The notes beneath the pieces were generated by a model that did not search any database, was not told the DNA's origin, and worked only from the letters and a program-made list of their open reading frames with translations. From Oscillospiraceae bacterium (GTDB lineage: Bacteria > Bacillota_A > Clostridia > Oscillospirales > Oscillospiraceae), in contig SVLP01000020.1 of the NCBI GenBank assembly GCA_015067895.1, forward strand, positions 1 through 48,674: a stretch of DNA of 48,674 nucleotides, in the 5' to 3' direction. Position 1 is the first letter of the stretch. Every line of letters starts with the position of its first letter. Below, piece by piece: positions 17,550-26,243 of this stretch. The position numbers and the translations under genes were made by a program.

Positions 17550-20500
17550 TTACTGTGCCAGAGCGCGGTACAGGAAGGTGACAGCCTGTGCGCGGTTGCA
17601 GTTGGCATCGATGCCGAACCGGGTCTCGGTCATGCCGTTGGTGACGTCTGCGCCGACCGCCCAGTTGATGGGCGTCTCGTACCACATACCGGTCTCAACA
17701 TCGGTGAAGCTGTTGACTGCGGATGCTTCGGGCTCACCCAGGTAACGCCACAGGAAGGTCACGGCCTGGGCACGGTTGGTGATGCCGAAGGGGTTGAAGT
17801 GGGTGGCGTCGGAGCCGTTGGTGATCTCCTTCTCCACCGCCCACAGGACGGCCTTGTAGTAGAAGTCCGTCTCCTTCACGTCGGTGAAGGGATTGCTGGT
17901 GGTCTCAGGCTCGGGCTCACCGGCGGCGCGCCACAGCATGGTGACGAACTGGGCCCGCTGCAGCGCCCCGTTGGGATCAAAGGTGGTCTCGGTGGCGCCG
18001 GTGGTGATGCCCTGCTCCACGGCCCAGAGGACGGGGTCGATGTAGAAGGAATCCTCGGGAACATCCGCGAAGGGATTCTCGCGCTGTTCACCGCAGCGGT
18101 CACAGCCGGTGCCGTGCCAGTCGTGGCCCAGAGCATCGGTGTAGTCTCCCACATACGTGTCGCCGCACTCGCAGGTGTAGGTGGTGAAGCCCGGCTCGGT
18201 GCAGCTGGGCTCGGTGACGACAGCCTCATAGCTGTGCGCGTGGGGCTTCTCCACCTCCAGCGTCAGAGAAAGCTGCTCCTGCTGTCCGCAGACGTCGGCA
18301 CCGAGATCGTTGGTGAGGATGGAAACGGTGGTTTCGCCGCTTTCCGCAGCCCGGAAGGTCAGGCGGGCAACGGTCTTCGCATCGGAGATCACATGGAGCG
18401 CTGCCAGCGACAGGCGGAGCTGGCCCACACCGGCCTTCCAGGCGAAGGCGTCGGCATTGCCGCTGACATCGATCAGCTCCAGCATGGCCGGATCGAAGGA
18501 CACGGTCATATCCGCATTGGTTCCGGCATCGGGCAGGGTGACGTCCACATACACCAGCTCCTGCTTGACTTCAGCAGCAGACATGGGAGTCACAGTGTTG
18601 TTCAGCGTTCCCTGAGCCTTGTTTTCACGGATGCCCTTGAGCTGGGTCTGCTGTTCCACAGGAACGGGCTGGGACATGGTCTCGATGGTCTGGTCTGCCA
18701 GGATGACGCCGATGTGGTTCTTGACCTCCCCCAGCTCCATCAGACCCACCACGGGCTGCACGTCACGGAAGATGCCCAGCTCATAGCAGGCCTTGCTGCC
18801 TCCGGCCACATCGATGGCCATTAAGGTGACATTGTCCCGGGACTCCTTGTAGGCACTGTAGTAGAGCATCTCGCCGTCAAAATAGGCGGAGCCGTAGTAG
18901 GGGGTATCCATCTCGAAGTCCAGCTTGGTGTAGATGCCCTTGGGTGCCAGGGTGTCGTGCTCCAGATAGTAGTATTTGCCATCCTGCTCCAGGAAGCCCA
19001 TCAGGTACACATAGCCCAGCCGGTCGATGATGAAGTACCAGTCCACCATGGTGTCATAGCTTCCGTAATTGTAGGGCTGGGTGCCCACATAGGCCAGGGC
19101 CACCAGATTGTTGGAGAACATATAGTACCAGTTGTAGTAGTCACCTGTTTCAGCGTCCACGTGGAGCACATTGCCGCCGTAGACCGCCATCAGGGAGTTG
19201 CCGGGGGCACCGGGCGCGGGAGCCAGATCCACGTAGGCATCGGCAGAGGAGCCGACCCGGGTAGCGGCAAAGGTCTCGGGATCCAGCCGGTACAGATCGG
19301 AGCGCATGGAGTCGAGATAGATGGAGGCGGCGTAGAGCCAGCCGTCCTGACCCATGGTGGCAGAGGCCAGGTCGATGGCCAGGCTCTTTTCGGTGAGCCT
19401 GGTGTAATCGGGGATCCTGTCGGTGTCAAACTCGCTCATCCAGACCCGGTTTTCCTCGTCCCGGATGATGGCCTGGAGGGTCTTCTCGTGGCGGAAGGTG
19501 GAGATGGCGCACTGGGCGCGGATACCGGGATCCAGCCGGGAGACGGCGGTGATGACGCATTCGCCCAGCCCAACGGCGGTCACCCGGCCGTTTTCGTCCA
19601 CCTGAGCCACGGAGTCATTGGAGGAAGTCCAGACCACGCCCCGGTCGCTGGCGTACCAGGGCCAGACAGTGGCCTCCAGGTTCATGCCGTTATGCAGCAC
19701 CACCCGGGTGTCGGTGTGGCTCAGCTCGATCCGATCCACCCGATCCACAGGATCGAACCTCCCCTCGTCCACCTCGGGACGGGTGTACAGACCCACCAGA
19801 GTCGCCTCCTGCTCCGCGATCACGGTGACCTCGGCGGTTTTGGGGTCGATCTCCAGCAGGACGTTGGGGTAGGCCCAGTAGAGCCTGCCCTCGTTGTGAT
19901 CCCAGGCCATGGAGCTTAAGTGGGTGGAGGTGAAGTCGCCCATATAGCCGATGGAGGTCATATGGGGGTAGGAGCCCGTGACCTGCTCCAGGGTGTAGGT
20001 GTAGAGCCTGCTGGAGTCGTAGCCTGCGGAGTAGAAGTTGCCCTCGGTGTCGATGGCCATGGTATTCACATCCACAGGAAGCTCGCAGATATCCTCCAGG
20101 CTTCCGTCGTCCATGTCGATGACGGCAAGGTATGGTCTGGCTTCCCGGTTGTACTCGGAGTAATACTGGACATAGAGCCTGCCGTCGGCATGGTTGTAGG
20201 CCAGGTCGTTGACGCCGGTGATGAGCCGCTCCCGGTCAGGGTCAAGCTGGCAGATCCGCTCGGTGACGCTCAGGTCTTCATCGTTGGCGACACACAGGCT
20301 GTTGTCGGTGGTGATGACGAACACGTGGCCGCCCACATATTCCGCCGCTCTGGCCAGCAGAGGAAGGCCGGTCTCGGCGATAAAGGAGGTCTGACCTGCC
20401 CGGTCAACGCCCACATAGGTCATGGTGTTGTAGTCAATGGCGGTGAAGTATTCCCGCTCCATGGTGCCCAGATCCATCTCCACCCGGTAGGTGGTCACGT

Positions 20501-23500
20501 TGTTGGCGTAGTCATAGACGGCCACCAGGAACTCGGTGCCGTAAGCCTTGGTAAGATCCAGCTCCACGGTGACGGTCTGACCCGCCGACCTCTGGTTGGG
20601 GGACTTGACGCTCAGCTTCCGGGTGCCGCTGGCGTTCAGCAGAGCCACGGCGGCAACATGGCGGTTGTCACGGGCCGTGACGGTGAGCTTGTCCTCGCCA
20701 ATTTGGGACAGATCGATGTCCAGAGCCACGGGGGCGGTGTTGTCGATGGTGAAGGTGGTGGTCATGGTCGCGCCTGCGCCCAGACCATCGTAGGAATAGC
20801 TGCCGTCACTCTGGCGGTAGTAGTGGGGCACAGCGGTCAGGGAGACCGCGACCTGGGTATCCTCAGCCAGAGACTTGCCGTCGGCGTCCTTGCCGCTCCA
20901 GTTGAGCTGGGCATACTGGATGGCATTGAGCCACTGACCGGCGGCGGGATCATAGAAGGCGGGGAACAGCTCCCCCAGCTCCCGCTGGAAGTAGACCTCG
21001 CCGGTGTCAGCATTGGTGACCCTGATCCGGGCAGCACCCGCACCCCGGATCAGGGTGAAGCCCTGCTCCGTCAGCCGGGAAGCATCCTGGCTATTGAAGG
21101 CGTTCCGTTCGGGGAGGTAGGTGTCATCGTCCAGAACGGGGTTGCCGCCGTAGTAGTACTCCTTGCCATTGCCGTAATCGATGCCCAGGGCATTGCCGTA
21201 GGGGCCGATGGCCTGGTGCAGATAGGGGGTGGTGGAGCTTGTCTGGCTGACCAGCTCCATCAGGGTGCCCCGGTCATACATGGAGGGCGCAGACCAGTCG
21301 CCGTAGAAGGCCAGCACGGGGATGGAGTGGACGGTACCGGCCTCGCCGCGGGCGTAGACAAAGGCCTGCACGTAAGTACCATTGGGCGTCTCGGCATCCA
21401 GTTCGGCCTTGGCTTCCCGGGTCAGGGCCATGCGGACAGACACGGTGACGGTGTCATTTGCGGGAACGGTGATGGTGTCACCACCCAGGGACACAAGCAG
21501 CAGATGGGCGTCGTAGGAGTTGATCCAGCCGTCGCCGCTGATGTCGCCCTCACCCTTCAGGGCAGGCTCGTTGCCCACCACGAACTCCAGCAGGAAGTCG
21601 GCGTCGGCCATATTGGTCTTGCCGTCGCCGTTGAGATCATGGCGCAGTTCGCTGTCCACATCCATGGCATCGGAATAGAAGGTCACATCTGCCGAAAGAT
21701 CCGTGGTCTGGGTGTCCAGCAGCCAAACCCCGCTGCCGGGGAAGTATTCAAAGACATCCTGCCGGAAGAGATCCGCGTCCAGGGTGTAGGTGCGCTCAGT
21801 ATCTTCCAGATTGGTAATGGTAAACTCGAAGGTATAAATGCCCTCGCGCCCGGGATCGTCCCCAAGCTCGGCCTTGACCTTATAGTCCTCCTGGCCCTGA
21901 ACCCTGACGAAGGAATCCGCCTGGGCAGCCAGATCCACCCGGGCCAGGCCTGCGCCCTGACGCAGCAAGGGGTAGTAATTGCCGCCGCTGGTCTCCTCGT
22001 AGAGAGGCTCGGCAGTGGACATCAGCAGGCTCTGGGCCAGATGGCGGGCACTGATTCCGGTGCGCTCCGCCAGCCCCTCCTCCCGAATGACCTGGGCCAG
22101 CAGGGCCGCCATGCCCGCCACCTGGGGTGCAGCCATGGAGGTGCCGGACATGGTCTCATATTGGTTGGAGCCGCCGCCGCTGACGGGGTTGGAGCCCCAG
22201 ACGGAACGGATATTCCCGCCGGGGGCGGTGATCTCCGGCTTCAGGGTCAGGCTGCTGGGCACACCCCAGGAGCTGAAATCGCTCATGGTGTAAGCGCCGG
22301 TGACGCCTGCGCCCGGTCTGCCGTAGACCGTCATGGTGCCGGTGTAGGCGATGTCGCTGATTTGCGTGGAAGCGGCCATGATGGCATTCGTATCGGAGCG
22401 GCTGATGGCAGCCACGGGGTTGGTGTAATAGATGCCCGTCAGATCCAGGCCGTATACATCGTCGTCGCTGTCGCAGATCACAACGGCTGCGGCACCCTTG
22501 GCCACGGCAAAGTTGACCTTGTCTGCATAGCTAAGGCTGCCGCTGGACACGAAGACGATCTTCCGGGCCACATCCAGACCATAATAGTCTCCGGCATTGC
22601 CCACGGCGTCCAGCAGCACATATTCATACGCGGTGCCGGAGCCGCCCGGATCCAGAGAGGCAAAGCTGCGGTTGCCGTAGCCCATGGACTCCTCGTAGAA
22701 GCAGGTTCTGCCGGAGACGGTGAAGAAGCTGCCCACGGCACCGGCGTTCTCCACGGAGGCCACGGTGAAGGCACTTCCATAGGAGCCGGGGGAACCCACG
22801 GTGTCAAAGGACACATCATCGTGGTACAGGTGACCGAAGGTGGAGGCCATGGCCCAGTGATAGGCATTGCCCGCAGAGATGACCACCACGGTGTCGGTGT
22901 GCTGCATCAGCTCCATCAGCTCGCTGAAGACATCGGTATAGGGAGAGCCGGGGGCGGTGGTGCCCAGGGACAGGTTCACCGCATCACAGCCCAGCATGAT
23001 GGCGTCCTCAATGGCGACCATGTAGTCCGAATCAAAGGGGTTTCCTCTGCCGAAGACCTTCATGGTGACGAGCTGTGCATCCGGCGCGACGCCCAGCATC
23101 CGGACATGATCCCGGGCATCGACATAGCCGCCGTAGGTGGGGATGTAGCGGTTGGCGGCTGCGATACCGGCCACATGGGAGCCGTGCTCGCCCTGCTGGT
23201 CGTTGTCGTGGACGATGTCCAGACCTTGATCCACATAGTTGAAGCCGAAGGGCAGCTTCTCGTTGCGGTACAGCTCGGCGGCGGTCAGATCCTCGTAACG
23301 GGCATAGGCATGGAGCTGGGGAAGCACCTTTGCGATGGTCTCCTCGGTCATCAGATCCAAAGACTCCTTGTATTCGGCCAGACTCATGTCCTTGGCGGCG
23401 GCATTTTGCTCCAGGGCGTGGAGATACGCACTGCTGTCGAAGGACTGATGATCCGTATCCGTGCCGGTGTCGATCACGGCGATGCGGCTGCCAGCGCCGG

Positions 23501-24062
23501 TATAGCCGCTGTTCCACAGCTGGCCGGAGCCAATCATGCCGGAGCTGGGGTAGGCGTTGGGGGTAACGCCCTCATGGCGTTCAGCCACGGCAGGCTCATA
23601 CTGGGCCTCCATGGCCACGCTGCTGACACCGGGGATGGCAGCAATGTCTTCGATGGAGCCATAGGGCACCCAGGCGGAGATGATGTTGCCCACCAGGGTC
23701 ATATTCCAGATCACATCCAGGGGCCGACCCTTCAGAGCCTGTGCGGAGATGGTCTTCTCCATTCGCTGCTGGGTCGCCAGAAGCTCCGCCCGGTAGGCCA
23801 TGGCCTTCCGGTCAGAGGCGATGCCCATGGTTGCGTAGCCGGCCTCCACGGCAGAGGGCTTTTCCAGTACGATGGACACACGAACCATCTCATTGGGATC
23901 TCGGTCTGCCGACTCGTCCTTCTGCACCAGACGGTCGGACAGCTCGATCGTCCGGTCGACCCTTTCCCACGTCACGTCGGAAGCATGGACTGCCGGAAGC
24001 AACCCGAGCACCATGCAAAGAACCAGCATCCAGGACAGGAAGCGTTTCAGGGAATGTCTCAT
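17550..24062 (-). CDS. SLH-anchored subtilisin-family (S8) serine protease with dockerin
   Basis: This 2170-residue cell-wall protease resembles lactocepin/C5a peptidase. AAAGGAGA precedes the start, and a signal peptide ends near residue 27 (VHAS). An I9-like propeptide is followed by the catalytic domain with Asp198 (AVIDTGTD), His293 (GEHGSHVAG) and Ser642 (GTSMAAP), and a PA insert at about 455-590. A Fn3-like part contains a type I dockerin with two calcium loops (DLNGDGKTNMADA at about 809, DISGDGWINSYDA at about 840). A propeller-like region (about 1150-1850) holds a BIG2 domain. A cohesin/CBM-like beta-sandwich lies at about 1860-1970, then a Cys/His linker and three SLH repeats. The triad looks intact. 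With the two glycosidases it would strip and cut glycoproteins at the surface. Confidence 0.92.
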   Translation of the reverse strand: MRHSLKRFLSWMLVLCMVLGLLPAVHASDVTWERVDRTIELSDRLVQKDESADRDPNEMVRVSIVLEKPSAVEAGYATMGIASDRKAMAYRAELLATQQRMEKTISAQALKGRPLDVIWNMTLVGNIISAWVPYGSIEDIAAIPGVSSVAMEAQYEPAVAERHEGVTPNAYPSSGMIGSGQLWNSGYTGAGSRIAVIDTGTDTDHQSFDSSAYLHALEQNAAAKDMSLAEYKESLDLMTEETIAKVLPQLHAYARYEDLTAAELYRNEKLPFGFNYVDQGLDIVHDNDQQGEHGSHVAGIAAANRYIPTYGGYVDARDHVRMLGVAPDAQLVTMKVFGRGNPFDSDYMVAIEDAIMLGCDAVNLSLGTTAPGSPYTDVFSELMELMQHTDTVVVISAGNAYHWAMASTFGHLYHDDVSFDTVGSPGSYGSAFTVASVENAGAVGSFFTVSGRTCFYEESMGYGNRSFASLDPGGSGTAYEYVLLDAVGNAGDYYGLDVARKIVFVSSGSLSYADKVNFAVAKGAAAVVICDSDDDVYGLDLTGIYYTNPVAAISRSDTNAIMAASTQISDIAYTGTMTVYGRPGAGVTGAYTMSDFSSWGVPSSLTLKPEITAPGGNIRSVWGSNPVSGGGSNQYETMSGTSMAAPQVAGMAALLAQVIREEGLAERTGISARHLAQSLLMSTAEPLYEETSGGNYYPLLRQGAGLARVDLAAQADSFVRVQGQEDYKVKAELGDDPGREGIYTFEFTITNLEDTERTYTLDADLFRQDVFEYFPGSGVWLLDTQTTDLSADVTFYSDAMDVDSELRHDLNGDGKTNMADADFLLEFVVGNEPALKGEGDISGDGWINSYDAHLLLVSLGGDTITVPANDTVTVSVRMALTREAKAELDAETPNGTYVQAFVYARGEAGTVHSIPVLAFYGDWSAPSMYDRGTLMELVSQTSSTTPYLHQAIGPYGNALGIDYGNGKEYYYGGNPVLDDDTYLPERNAFNSQDASRLTEQGFTLIRGAGAARIRVTNADTGEVYFQRELGELFPAFYDPAAGQWLNAIQYAQLNWSGKDADGKSLAEDTQVAVSLTAVPHYYRQSDGSYSYDGLGAGATMTTTFTIDNTAPVALDIDLSQIGEDKLTVTARDNRHVAAVALLNASGTRKLSVKSPNQRSAGQTVTVELDLTKAYGTEFLVAVYDYANNVTTYRVEMDLGTMEREYFTAIDYNTMTYVGVDRAGQTSFIAETGLPLLARAAEYVGGHVFVITTDNSLCVANDEDLSVTERICQLDPDRERLITGVNDLAYNHADGRLYVQYYSEYNREARPYLAVIDMDDGSLEDICELPVDVNTMAIDTEGNFYSAGYDSSRLYTYTLEQVTGSYPHMTSIGYMGDFTSTHLSSMAWDHNEGRLYWAYPNVLLEIDPKTAEVTVIAEQEATLVGLYTRPEVDEGRFDPVDRVDRIELSHTDTRVVLHNGMNLEATVWPWYASDRGVVWTSSNDSVAQVDENGRVTAVGLGECVITAVSRLDPGIRAQCAISTFRHEKTLQAIIRDEENRVWMSEFDTDRIPDYTRLTEKSLAIDLASATMGQDGWLYAASIYLDSMRSDLYRLDPETFAATRVGSSADAYVDLAPAPGAPGNSLMAVYGGNVLHVDAETGDYYNWYYMFSNNLVALAYVGTQPYNYGSYDTMVDWYFIIDRLGYVYLMGFLEQDGKYYYLEHDTLAPKGIYTKLDFEMDTPYYGSAYFDGEMLYYSAYKESRDNVTLMAIDVAGGSKACYELGIFRDVQPVVGLMELGEVKNHIGVILADQTIETMSQPVPVEQQTQLKGIRENKAQGTLNNTVTPMSAAEVKQELVYVDVTLPDAGTNADMTVSFDPAMLELIDVSGNADAFAWKAGVGQLRLSLAALHVISDAKTVARLTFRAAESGETTVSILTNDLGADVCGQQEQLSLTLEVEKPHAHSYEAVVTEPSCTEPGFTTYTCECGDTYVGDYTDALGHDWHGTGCDRCGEQRENPFADVPEDSFYIDPVLWAVEQGITTGATETTFDPNGALQRAQFVTMLWRAAGEPEPETTSNPFTDVKETDFYYKAVLWAVEKEITNGSDATHFNPFGITNRAQAVTFLWRYLGEPEASAVNSFTDVETGMWYETPINWAVGADVTNGMTETRFGIDANCNRAQAVTFLYRALAQ

Positions 24063-24230
24063 ATGCGTCTCTCCTTTTCTTGTTTTTCCTTTTCAGGATT
24101 ACTCACATGATATCAGCCGCCTCGCTGATGCACAAGCGGCTTTGCGATGTTCACATCATCCGATGCGCCTATTTTTTATATCTTACCACATTTTACCTCG
24201 GATTTCCGTGACAAACTCACCATACCCTGC

Positions 24231-24259
24231 GCCACGCTCCGCACAGCCGGGAGCGTGGC
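24231..24259. other. 9-bp inverted repeat between the protease and formyltransferase genes
   Basis: GCCACGCTC (24231-24239) pairs with GAGCGTGGC (24251-24259) across 11 bases, with no T-run on either side. It lies downstream of the formyltransferase terminator and upstream of the protease promoter region. The rest of 24063-24333 is A+T-richer leader sequence with no gene. Confidence 0.5.
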
Positions 24260-24264
24260 GAAAC

Positions 24265-24297
24265 ACAAAAAAGAAGCCCAGACGAATCTGAGCTTCT
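24265..24297 (-). terminator. Terminator of the rex-formyltransferase unit
   Basis: On the minus strand AGAAGCTCAGA pairs with TCTGGGCTTCT (11 bp with one G-U) around a TTCG tetraloop, then TTTTTT (24272-24265). It starts about 36 bases past the stop at 24334. Confidence 0.9.
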
Positions 24298-24333
24298 GTG
24301 ACTTAGCTGACCCTCATCGCAGACGTCAAAGGA

Positions 24334-25518
24334 TCAGTGGTGGAACAATCTCATGCCGGTGAGTGCCATGACGATGCCCTTTTTATCACACTCTTCGATG
24401 ACCAGGTCATCCCGGATGGAGCCGCCGGGCTGGGCGATGAACTTGACGCCGGAGGCGAAGCCGCGCTTCACGGAATCCGGGAAGGGGAAGAAGGCGTCGC
24501 TGCCCATGGCGACATTCCGACGGGAGGCCAGCCAGGCCTTCTTGTCACCCTCGGTGAGCCGATCGGGCTGCTCGGTGAAGTAGTTCTGCCAGATGCCCTC
24601 TGCGCAGACGTCCTCCTCGTTGCCGTTGATGTAGCCGTCGATGACGTTGTCGCGGCCGGGACGGCCCAGGTCAGCCCGGAAGGGCAGCGCCAGGGTCTTG
24701 GGATGCTGGCGCAGGAACCAGGTATCAGCCTTGCCGCCAGCCAGACGTACGCAGTGGACACGGCTCTGCTGACCGGCACCGACGCCGATGGCCTGGCCGT
24801 CGTAGGCAAAGCAGACGGAGTTGGACTGGGTGTACTTCAGGGTGATGAGGGACACGATCAGGTCGATCTTGGCGGACTCGGGCAGCTCCTTGTTGGCAGT
24901 GACGATGTTCTCCAGCAGATGCTCGCCGATCTTGAAGTTGTTCCGGCCCTGCTCGAAGGTGATGCCGAAGATCTGCTTGCGCTCCTGGGCGTCGGGGACG
25001 TAGTTGGGGTCGATCTTGACCACGTTGTAGCCGCCCTTGCGCTTGGCCTTCAGGATGGCCAGAGCCTCGTCGGTGTAGCCGGGGGCGATGACGCCGTCGG
25101 AGACCTCGGGGGCGATCAGCTTTGCGGTCAGCTCGTCGCAGACGTCGGACAGAGCCACCCAGTCGCCGAAGGAGCACAGACGGTCAGCACCGCGGGCGCG
25201 GACGTAGGCGCAGGCCAGGGGATTCTCGTCCAGGCCCTCCACATCCTCGACGAAGCAGGCCTTCTTCAGCTCGATGGGCAGCACCTTGCCAACAGCGGCG
25301 GAGGTGGGGGAAACATGCTTGAAGGAGGTGGCGCAGGGCATACCGGTGCTCGCTTGCAGCTCCTTGACCAGCTGCCAGGAGTTCAGGGCATCCATAAAGT
25401 TGATGTAGCCGGGACGGCCATTCAGGATCTCGATGGGCAGCTCGGAGCCGTCGTGCATATACAGGGAAGCAGGCTTCTGATTGGGGTTGCAGCCATATTT
25501 TAATTCGAATGCTTTCAT
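24334..25518 (-). CDS. Phosphoribosylaminoimidazolecarboxamide (AICAR) formyltransferase, stand-alone
   Basis: This 394-residue cytoplasmic enzyme transfers a formyl group from 10-formyl-THF to AICAR, the penultimate step of purine synthesis. It matches the AICAR transformylase part of PurH but lacks the N-terminal IMP cyclohydrolase part, a split seen in clostridia. Motifs include KYGCNPNQKPA near residue 8, SFKHVSPTSAAVG near 66, the middle QSNSVCFAYDGQAIGVGAGQ, and GSDAFFPFPDSV and AQPGGSIRDD near the end. AAAGGAG sets the start. It follows rex with a 25-base gap and probably shares its transcript, so redox state may influence it, though that is inference. IMP cyclohydrolase must be encoded elsewhere. 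Confidence 0.92.
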   Translation of the reverse strand: MKAFELKYGCNPNQKPASLYMHDGSELPIEILNGRPGYINFMDALNSWQLVKELQASTGMPCATSFKHVSPTSAAVGKVLPIELKKACFVEDVEGLDENPLACAYVRARGADRLCSFGDWVALSDVCDELTAKLIAPEVSDGVIAPGYTDEALAILKAKRKGGYNVVKIDPNYVPDAQERKQIFGITFEQGRNNFKIGEHLLENIVTANKELPESAKIDLIVSLITLKYTQSNSVCFAYDGQAIGVGAGQQSRVHCVRLAGGKADTWFLRQHPKTLALPFRADLGRPGRDNVIDGYINGNEEDVCAEGIWQNYFTEQPDRLTEGDKKAWLASRRNVAMGSDAFFPFPDSVKRGFASGVKFIAQPGGSIRDDLVIEECDKKGIVMALTGMRLFHH

Positions 25519-25543
25519 GTTTTCTCCTTTGACTGATCGTGTC

Positions 25544-26161
25544 TCAATTTTTGATTTGCATCCTGAGCGTGCTCAGGGAGGCCGCCAGATTCTCGCTCTG
25601 GACGACCACGGATCTGGGAACCTTGAGCCGAACGGGAGCAAAATTCCAGATCGCCCGGATGCCGCAGCCCACCAGCAGGTCGCAGACCGTCTGGGCCTGT
25701 TCCGGCGGTACCGTGATGATCCCGATGGCTACCGCGTTGCTCCTGCAAAAGGTATCCAGGCAGCTCATGTCGTAAATGGCCGTTCCCCCCTCCGGTTCCT
25801 GTGAACACGTTTCCGTGTCGAAGGCGGCCAAAATACGAAACCCGGACTTTTCGAATTCCGGGTAATCCATCAGTGCCTGTCCCAGCTTGCCCGCACCCAC
25901 GATCACCGCTGCGGTGGTTTTGGTTCGCTCCAGGTATTCCTCGATATCCCGGATCAGCAGTGTACGGACATAGCCCAGCTTCCGGCGGCCGCCGTCGGAT
26001 ACCTTCGCCAGATCCTTGCGCACCATCACCTCGCCCATCCCCAGTGCGCAGGCCACCTTGGTCGCAGAGATATTGACCGTTTCCTCCGGCAGTGATTTGA
26101 TGAAGCTCAGGTAGAGCGGAAGTCGGTTCAGCAATCTTGCTGATACAGTTCTTGTTTCCAT
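25544..26161 (-). CDS. rex: Redox-sensing transcriptional repressor Rex
   Basis: This 205-residue DNA-binding dimer senses NADH/NAD+ and normally represses fermentative and hydrogenase genes when NADH is low. The N-terminal winged helix contains RLPLYLSFIKSL and ATKVACALGMGEVMVRKDLAKV (about 12-57). A Rossmann domain starts with VIVGAGKLGQALMDYPEF (about 88) and continues with ILAAFDTE. The ribosome site GGAGG lies about six bases before the ATG. It sits between the hydrogenase operon, a likely target, and the formyltransferase gene. I find no clear Rex operator (TTGTTAANNNNTTAACAA type) in the nearby intergenic regions. Length and motifs are normal for Rex. Confidence 0.94.
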   Translation of the reverse strand: METRTVSARLLNRLPLYLSFIKSLPEETVNISATKVACALGMGEVMVRKDLAKVSDGGRRKLGYVRTLLIRDIEEYLERTKTTAAVIVGAGKLGQALMDYPEFEKSGFRILAAFDTETCSQEPEGGTAIYDMSCLDTFCRSNAVAIGIITVPPEQAQTVCDLLVGCGIRAIWNFAPVRLKVPRSVVVQSENLAASLSTLRMQIKN

Positions 26162-26172
26162 ATCGTTCCTCC

Positions 26173-26236
26173 GTGTTCTCTAAAAATTCCCCTCACGAAC
26201 ACATTTGAGTCAGGGGAGGGCTCGGCCTCCCCTGAC
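26173..26236 (-). terminator. Hairpin pair between hydA and rex: terminator with an alternative fold
   Basis: Eight bases after the hydA stop, GTCAGGGGAGG (26209-26219) pairs with CCTCCCCTGAC (26226-26236), 11 bp with no T-run directly after it. Further along the minus strand CCCCT can pair instead with AGGGG, which is followed by AATTTTT, so the two folds exclude each other. A GTGTTC/GAACAC inverted repeat (26173-26202) overlaps. It most likely ends the hydrogenase transcript; partial read-through into rex is possible. Confidence 0.6.
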
Positions 26237-26243
26237 AGGAAAC

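Noticed and set aside
19920..24110. A 1396-codon plus-strand frame opposite the protease gene
   Set aside because: Same shadow composition; the protease triad and signal peptide lie on the other strand.
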